This document shows positions 59,229 to 64,000 of a stretch of DNA of 64,000 bases, in pieces; position 1 is the stretch's first letter, and each line of letters begins with the position of its first letter. The position numbers and the translations under genes are program-made. The stretch spans positions 29,276 to 93,275 of the forward strand of contig WTGB01000085.1 in NCBI GenBank assembly GCA_011523735.1, in the 5' to 3' direction. Source of the DNA: Chloroflexota bacterium. GTDB lineage: Bacteria; Chloroflexota; Anaerolineae; Aggregatilineales; Phototrophicaceae. A model generated the notes under the pieces. The model made no database searches. It saw nothing but the letters and a program-made list of their open reading frames with translations, and was not told where the DNA came from.

Positions 59229-60353
59229 ATGAAGGTCACGGGCCTTGAAACCATTCTCGTCGAAAATATCCCCCCTTACCGCGGCGGCCGCTATTGGCTC
59301 TTTATTCAACTCCATACGGACGAAGGCATCACCGGCTTGGGTGAGCGTCCCACCGGCAACGCCCTCAAGCTGGACGCGCAGATAAGCCTGATTAAAGATC
59401 TATGCCAGCAGTTTGTCATCGGCCGCAGCCCCTTCGAAATCGAGCGGATTTGGCAGACCATTTATGCCTCCCGCCATGATTATCGCCATCCAGGCCTTGA
59501 TACGACGCCCGCTCTCAGCGCGATCGAAATGGCTTTGTGGGATATCGTCGGCAAAGCCACAAATCAGCCAATATACAACCTCTTGGGCGGCCGGATGCAT
59601 GACAGGCTGCGCGCCTATGCTTACATGCCAACCGACGGCATCTGGGAGAACCCGGAAAAAGCCGGGGAGATCGCCATAAAGCTGGTTGAGGCGGGCAACA
59701 CCGCTTGCAAATTCGACCCCTTCACGCCCCTATTCCCGCATCCGCGCGACTTCTCGCTGAAGACGATTCGTCATGTGGGGAAAATCTTCAAAGCCATCCG
59801 CGCAGCCGTGGGCGACGAGTTGGAAGTTGGCATCGGCACTCATGGTCAATTCAGCACCGCCGTCGCCATTCGCGTCGCCAAGGAGCTGGAAGAGTTCAGT
59901 CCTTTCTGGTTTGAGGAACCCGTGCCGCCGGAAAACATTGACGAAATGGCGCGCGTCGCCGCCCACACCAGCATTCCGATCGCCACCGGCGAGCGCCTCG
60001 CCACGAAATTTGAATTTGCGAACTTGCTCAAGAAACAAGCGGCGCAGATCATCCAGCTTGATGTCGGGCAATGCGGCGGAATCCTGGAGTCCAAGAAAAT
60101 CGCCGGCATGGCTGAGGCTTTCTACGCTATGATCGCCCCGCACATGTACTGCGGACCCGTTGCCGCCGCCGCTGCCATCCAGCTTGACGCCTGCTCGCCA
60201 AACTTTCTCATTCAAGAGTACAACGGCGACCGCCTGCACGATGAGATTTTCAAAGAGCCAATTCGCTTTGAGAATGGGTACATCACGCCGCCGACCGCTC
60301 CCGGCTTGGGCATCGAGTTGGATGAAGCCGTCCTGAAGAAGCGCCTGGCATAA
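59229..60353 (+). CDS. Enolase-superfamily sugar-acid dehydratase
   Basis: A 374-residue enzyme of the mandelate racemase/muconate lactonising superfamily. The metal-binding acids are visible in WFEEPVPPENI and TGERLATKFEF, and a further one in IQLDVGQCGG. A HGQF segment (GIGTHGQFSTAV) lies where galactonate- and mannonate-type dehydratases have a catalytic His. A second His is in APHMYCGPV. Most members of this group remove water from a sugar acid. AGGAG precedes the start. It is the last plus-strand gene of the PhyH/sulfatase group and would supply a 2-keto-3-deoxy acid. Confidence 0.87.
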   Translation: MKVTGLETILVENIPPYRGGRYWLFIQLHTDEGITGLGERPTGNALKLDAQISLIKDLCQQFVIGRSPFEIERIWQTIYASRHDYRHPGLDTTPALSAIEMALWDIVGKATNQPIYNLLGGRMHDRLRAYAYMPTDGIWENPEKAGEIAIKLVEAGNTACKFDPFTPLFPHPRDFSLKTIRHVGKIFKAIRAAVGDELEVGIGTHGQFSTAVAIRVAKELEEFSPFWFEEPVPPENIDEMARVAAHTSIPIATGERLATKFEFANLLKKQAAQIIQLDVGQCGGILESKKIAGMAEAFYAMIAPHMYCGPVAAAAAIQLDACSPNFLIQEYNGDRLHDEIFKEPIRFENGYITPPTAPGLGIELDEAVLKKRLA

Positions 60354-60377
60354 CCCTGAGGCCGAAAAACCTGCCGG

Positions 60378-61484
60378 CTAGTCCAGCGCCGAGCGATAAA
60401 GTTCAATCACCTGGTCAGCCGCCGACGCCCAAGTCTGTGTCCGCGCTCGCTCGCGCCCGGCCCTGCCCATCCGCGCCGCCTTCGCCGGATCTTCCAGCAA
60501 TTCGAGCAGTGCCCGCGGCAGCGCCTCGGCGACATTGTCCTGCGAGACGATCAAGCCAGTCACACCATGTTCGATCGCGTCCGCCACGCCGCAATTATCC
60601 GTCCCCACGACAGCGGTTCCAGCCGCGCTCGCTTCTAGGACGACCAAGCCGAAACCCTCGAAAAACAAGCCGTCATTCATCGCTGGCAGCGCGAAGACAT
60701 CGGCGGCCGCCAGCCAGGCTCGCAGCAGCTCGTCTTCGACGAAGCCCATAATCCGCACATTCTCTTCTAAGCCCAACTCATTGATCCGCCGCCGTACCCT
60801 GGCTGTGTAGGCGCTGCCAAACTGCGGATTGCCCATAATGAGACATTGCGTCCCCGGCATGCGCTCGCGCAGGACCGTCATCGCCTCGACCAATTGCAGC
60901 GTGCCTTTGCGCGGCTTGATTTCGCCGATGGTGACCACAGTCGGTCCCTGCTTTTCCACAGTTTCGGTCGCTTGCCGCTCAAACCGCGCTGCGTCCAAAC
61001 CGTTGTTGATGACGCGAACGCGGGCGCTCGGCATCAATTCCCGCGCCACCTTCGCCGTGTGCCGGCTGACGCAGATCAACCCCGCGCGCTCAAAGGCTCG
61101 GCGATACAATGCCCCCAGCGGAAAAGGACGCAGACGCGGCAAATTGACATAGCTGCCATGGGCGGTAATGAATAGCGGTCTGTCGCCGGCGACGGCCGCC
61201 GCCAGGATAGCGTAGGGCTCGATGGCGCTGTGCAGGATGTCGCAACCGCGCAGCAACTCCCGCAGGCGCGGCAACTGTCGCAGCCCCTTGATGAAGCTGT
61301 GTCTCTCTGGTGGCTTTACGGCGGGCAAGAGGGGGTGCTGCGCTATATCGATGGCGGGGCTGTTCCTGGCGCAGACGATAACCGTCTCGATCTCGCGCGC
61401 TTTGAGTTGCCGGACGAGGTTCAGGCTATAATTCGCCCAGCCGTGCCCGGTGCTGAGGTCGGAGGTCAGCAGTCCAATCCGCAT
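60378..61484 (-). CDS. Glycosyltransferase, GT4 family
   Basis: A 368-residue GT-B fold retaining glycosyltransferase. The N-terminal domain has GHGWANYSLNLVRQL; the C-terminal nucleotide-sugar site has VTIGEIKPRKGTLQLVEAM and the EX7E motif in FEGFGLVVLEASAAG. It makes a glycan or glycolipid at the cytoplasmic side of the membrane. It starts 10 nt downstream of a small membrane protein gene and forms a two-gene transcript with it. No sugar donor can be inferred. Confidence 0.88.
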   Translation of the reverse strand: MRIGLLTSDLSTGHGWANYSLNLVRQLKAREIETVIVCARNSPAIDIAQHPLLPAVKPPERHSFIKGLRQLPRLRELLRGCDILHSAIEPYAILAAAVAGDRPLFITAHGSYVNLPRLRPFPLGALYRRAFERAGLICVSRHTAKVARELMPSARVRVINNGLDAARFERQATETVEKQGPTVVTIGEIKPRKGTLQLVEAMTVLRERMPGTQCLIMGNPQFGSAYTARVRRRINELGLEENVRIMGFVEDELLRAWLAAADVFALPAMNDGLFFEGFGLVVLEASAAGTAVVGTDNCGVADAIEHGVTGLIVSQDNVAEALPRALLELLEDPAKAARMGRAGRERARTQTWASAADQVIELYRSALD

Positions 61485-61494
61485 GTGAGAGGCA

Positions 61495-61698
61495 TTATGC
61501 GCTTTCGCTGGCGCCGGCTTCTGGGGTAGGCTCTTTCGCTTCGCTCCGTGCCGAGAGGCGCGCCCGCCAAGCCAGGACCGCCGCTGAATCCTCAGCCGCG
61601 ACTTCGCTGTGGAAATCTTCCATCGTGCCGATGCGCATCACCGCCAGCAGCAGCGCGATATTCAAAAGGATGATCACAGCCATCACTGCAATTGCCAT
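61495..61698 (-). CDS. Small single-helix membrane protein
   Basis: A 67-residue protein with one N-terminal helix (MAIAVMAVIILLNIALLLAVM) and a charged cytoplasmic or extracytoplasmic tail rich in Ala, Ser, Glu and Pro. GGAGG lies in good position before ATG 61698. It lies directly upstream of the glycosyltransferase, so it may help anchor it. No family is recognised. Confidence 0.65.
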   Translation of the reverse strand: MAIAVMAVIILLNIALLLAVMRIGTMEDFHSEVAAEDSAAVLAWRARLSARSEAKEPTPEAGASESA

Positions 61699-61961
61699 TG
61701 CGGTCCTCCAGAATCGGAAGCGAGCACACTCTAGCCATATTATGACCGACTATCGTTCAGAGGTCTAGGTTGCTTTAGGCAAGGCCTGATATGACAAAAG
61801 GCGAGTACGATAACGGGACACCTAAAAGGCGAAAATGTTGGGACGAGCCGGGGGTCGCCCACAGATCCAAACCGAAGATGAGGTCTCGTCCATTGATACC
61901 TGCCGCAACTGCAACTATCATTTGCACGATAACTCATCCGTCAATGTGAAGGACAAGGACT

Positions 61962-63773
61962 GTGCTCAATCCCCTCAACCTCAATGCCGACGCCCCGTGG
62001 AAGCAACGCTTCCGCGCGCCCTCAATCGCCTGGTCTGTCCGCGCCGCCCAGAACCCGCGCCGAGGATTGGTCGCCAGTAATAAAGACGGTGTTTATCAAC
62101 TCTACGCCTGGGACACCGAAACTAACCATCTGGCGCAGTTGACTCATGTAGAAGCTGGCGTCTTCCGCGGCTCGATCTCCGCTGACGGCGAGCACGTCTA
62201 CTATCTGCGCGATCGCCGGGGCGACGAAATCGGCCACTATGTGCGGTTGCCCTTCAGCGGCGGCGAGCCCGAGGACATCACTCCGGACCTGCCGGACTAC
62301 GCCTCGCACTCTTTCAGCGAAAGCGACTCCGGCAATGCCCGCGGTTTCGCCGCCGTGTACGACAAGGGCTTTCACTTCATCATTCACGATCGACGCCATG
62401 TCAAACCGGTTTTCACTCGGACCAAACAGGCTTTGTCTTTCGGACCTTACCTCTCGCAGGACGCTGAAATCGCCATCATCGCCTCGACCGAAAAGACCGG
62501 CAGCGCCGAATACGCGCTCGAGGCTTACGATGTGCAAAGCGGCGCTCTAATCGCCGAGCTCTGGGATGGCGCAGGCAGCGGGACGGAATTCGCCGGCTTT
62601 TCACCCTTGCCGGGAGATATGCGTTTCGCCGGCTCCTCCAATGCCGGCGGCTACCATCGTCCTTTAATCTGGAATCCCGGCACCGGCGAACGGCAGGATA
62701 TCCACTCCGAACAATTCAGCGGCGATGTCAAAGTCTGGGGCTGGTCCCCCGATGGCGGCCGCCTGCTCCTGCATCAAGTCGATCGCGCCCAACACAGTCT
62801 CTATGTCTACGACATCGCTGATGAACGCGTCCGCAAACTGGCGGTCCCGCCCGGCGCACTCAGCCCCGGCAGCGGTTTGCTAGACGATGGGCTGCTGCAA
62901 GTTCACCTCACCGACTCCACCGCGCCAACACGCCTGCTCGAACTCGATGCCGAAACTGGCGCCGTCTCCCGCAATGTGCTCGATCTCGGCGTCGATGTCC
63001 CGCCGGGCAGCCCCTGGCGCTCGGTGAGCTATCCTTCAAGCGGCGGCGCGGAGATTCAAGCTTGGCTGGCGACGCCGGCCGGCGACGATCCCTTCCCGAC
63101 CATCGTGCACACCCATGGCGGTCCGACGGCTGTGCAAACCAACACCTGGAAACCCGATGCCCAAGCCTGGCTCGATCACGGTTTCGCCTTCTTCAGCCTC
63201 AATTATCGCGGTTCGACCACCTTCGGCTACGATTTTCAGCACGCCATCGATGGCAACCTGGGCGACCTGGAAGTGCAAGATATCGCCGCGGGCGTGCAGT
63301 GGCTGCTCGAAAATGACATCGCCCAGCCCGGCGCCATCCTCAAAACCGGCGGCTCCTACGGCGGTTATCTGACCCTGCAATCACTGGGTAAAGAGCCGAC
63401 CCTCTTCGCGGGAGGCTTAGCGGTCGTCGCTATCGCCGATTGGACGCTGATGTATGAAGATCAGGCTGTCACCCTGCGCGGCTACCAGCGCAGCATGTTC
63501 GGCGGCCGCCCCGACGAAAAGCCGGAAGCTCATCGGGTAGCCTCGCCCATCACTTACGCCGAAAATATCGCGGCGCCCATCCTTGTCTTGCAAGGCGAGA
63601 ATGACACCCGCTGTCCGGCCCGCCAAATGAAAGTCTACGAGAAGAAGCTACGAGAACTGGGCAAATCGATCGAGATCGTCTGGTTCGACGCGGGCCACGG
63701 CTCGCTCGAGATTGAAGAGCAGATTAGACATCAAGAGTTGATGTTGCGCTTCGCCTACCGCGTTTTAGGCTAG
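61962..63773 (+). CDS. S9 family prolyl oligopeptidase-like peptidase
   Basis: A 603-residue serine peptidase. The N-terminal part (about 1-340) is a beta-propeller with repeats such as LYAWDTETNHLAQLTHVE and LYVYDIADERVRKLA. The alpha/beta-hydrolase part carries the nucleophile in TGGSYGGYL (about 467), the acid in QGENDTRCP and the His in DAGHGSLE. It resembles acylaminoacyl-peptidases that cut short peptides. The start codon is GTG 61962, with AAGGA about 8 nt upstream. No signal peptide is seen, so it is likely cytoplasmic. Confidence 0.92.
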   Translation: MLNPLNLNADAPWKQRFRAPSIAWSVRAAQNPRRGLVASNKDGVYQLYAWDTETNHLAQLTHVEAGVFRGSISADGEHVYYLRDRRGDEIGHYVRLPFSGGEPEDITPDLPDYASHSFSESDSGNARGFAAVYDKGFHFIIHDRRHVKPVFTRTKQALSFGPYLSQDAEIAIIASTEKTGSAEYALEAYDVQSGALIAELWDGAGSGTEFAGFSPLPGDMRFAGSSNAGGYHRPLIWNPGTGERQDIHSEQFSGDVKVWGWSPDGGRLLLHQVDRAQHSLYVYDIADERVRKLAVPPGALSPGSGLLDDGLLQVHLTDSTAPTRLLELDAETGAVSRNVLDLGVDVPPGSPWRSVSYPSSGGAEIQAWLATPAGDDPFPTIVHTHGGPTAVQTNTWKPDAQAWLDHGFAFFSLNYRGSTTFGYDFQHAIDGNLGDLEVQDIAAGVQWLLENDIAQPGAILKTGGSYGGYLTLQSLGKEPTLFAGGLAVVAIADWTLMYEDQAVTLRGYQRSMFGGRPDEKPEAHRVASPITYAENIAAPILVLQGENDTRCPARQMKVYEKKLRELGKSIEIVWFDAGHGSLEIEEQIRHQELMLRFAYRVLG

Positions 63774-63788
63774 CCGGCGCATTGGAGC

Positions 63789-64000
63789 ATGAAGAGCGAT
63801 ATGACCGCATCTCCCGCCCAGCCATTCGACGCCATCCAGGGCGTTATGACCGTGCCGCTTAAGCCCATCGGCGACGACCGGGGCCGCTTCATGGAGACCT
63901 TCCGCGCTGAGTGGTTCCCCCAGGTGAATTGGGAGCAACTCCAAAGCAACCGCAGCGACAGCAGCGCCGGCGTCTTGCGCGGCTTGCATTATCACTTCAA
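63789..64000 (+). CDS. dTDP-4-dehydrorhamnose 3,5-epimerase-like protein, 3'-truncated
   Basis: The first 70 residues are present; the gene runs off the window end, so it is not in the ORF track. The visible part has GDDRGRFMETFR and NRSDSSAGVLRGLHYH, the typical RfbC N-terminus, including the catalytic His region. The family converts dTDP-4-keto-6-deoxyglucose to the rhamnose series. TTGGAG lies just upstream of ATG 63789, and another ATG at 63801 could also be used. It starts 15 nt after the S9 peptidase stop codon. Confidence 0.85.
   Translation, partial: MKSDMTASPAQPFDAIQGVMTVPLKPIGDDRGRFMETFRAEWFPQVNWEQLQSNRSDSSAGVLRGLHYHF

Overview
The window is a GC-rich, gene-dense bacterial chromosome segment with about 56 protein genes on both strands and one structural RNA. 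No phage, insertion sequence, CRISPR array, tRNA or rRNA is visible. The gene content suggests a Chloroflexota bacterium, probably of the Anaerolineae or a related class. The clues are a 62-residue Flp-type prepilin ending in a Pro/Thr-rich tail, several secreted or anchored proteins with P-T-A linkers joined to SH3, CARDB, LysM or TPR modules, a homocysteine methyltransferase/MTHFR fusion, a TrpB2-type tryptophan synthase beta chain without TrpA, and a MalFG-type sugar importer without its own ATPase. This assignment is an inference from gene content; no marker gene was compared.

Layout. 0-10 kb: 5'-truncated homocysteine methyltransferase/MTHFR, orphan response regulator, ParB-fold protein, Trm9-like methyltransferase, secreted SH3/CARDB protein, LolD-type ATPase, HEAT-repeat protein, thiolase, membrane-anchored TPR protein. 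10-12 kb: metG behind a leader that looks like a transcription attenuator with a Met-containing leader peptide. 12-21.5 kb: BtpA-family protein, M29 aminopeptidase, then a sugar-uptake and catabolism operon (solute-binding protein, two permeases, Gfo/Idh/MocA dehydrogenase, FGGY kinase), a DUF1801-like protein and a PHP phosphatase. 21.5-27.5 kb: cyclopropane-fatty-acid synthase divergent from a second orphan regulator, sugar epimerase, C26 amidotransferase plus DinB protein, FAD oxidoreductase. 27.4-28.2 kb: an AT-rich, repeat-bearing non-coding island. 28-34 kb: CPA2 antiporter, two tandem PLP decarboxylases, TSUP permease. 34-36 kb: small acidic protein, nitroreductase, hemB. 36-41.3 kb: two tandem GT-C-like giant membrane proteins. 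41.3-47.8 kb: second C26 amidotransferase, FtsX/MacB permease, Flp-like pilin, M42 peptidase, LysM lipoprotein. 47.8-56.2 kb: TrpB2, SRP RNA, DM13 protein, MFS exporter, metH, small membrane protein. 56.3-64 kb: PhyH dioxygenase, sulfatase, methyltransferase, enolase-superfamily dehydratase, GT4 glycosyltransferase, S9 peptidase and a 3'-truncated RfbC-like epimerase.

The genes meet at two points. One-carbon/methionine metabolism appears three times (homocysteine methyltransferase/MTHFR, metG, metH). Two carbohydrate loci (12-20 kb and 56-60 kb) look like uptake and breakdown of substituted sugars.

The most unusual observations are the metG leader, with mutually exclusive antiterminator and terminator pairings preceded by a 26-codon, apparently leaderless reading frame; a family of short dispersed inverted-repeat elements, two of them exactly 76 bp with matching ends; repeated extended -10 promoters (TGnTAnnnT), some only 6-7 nt before the start codon; an SRP RNA with a UAAC instead of a GGAA tetraloop; and an AT-rich island carrying A-tracts at an exact 10-bp period.
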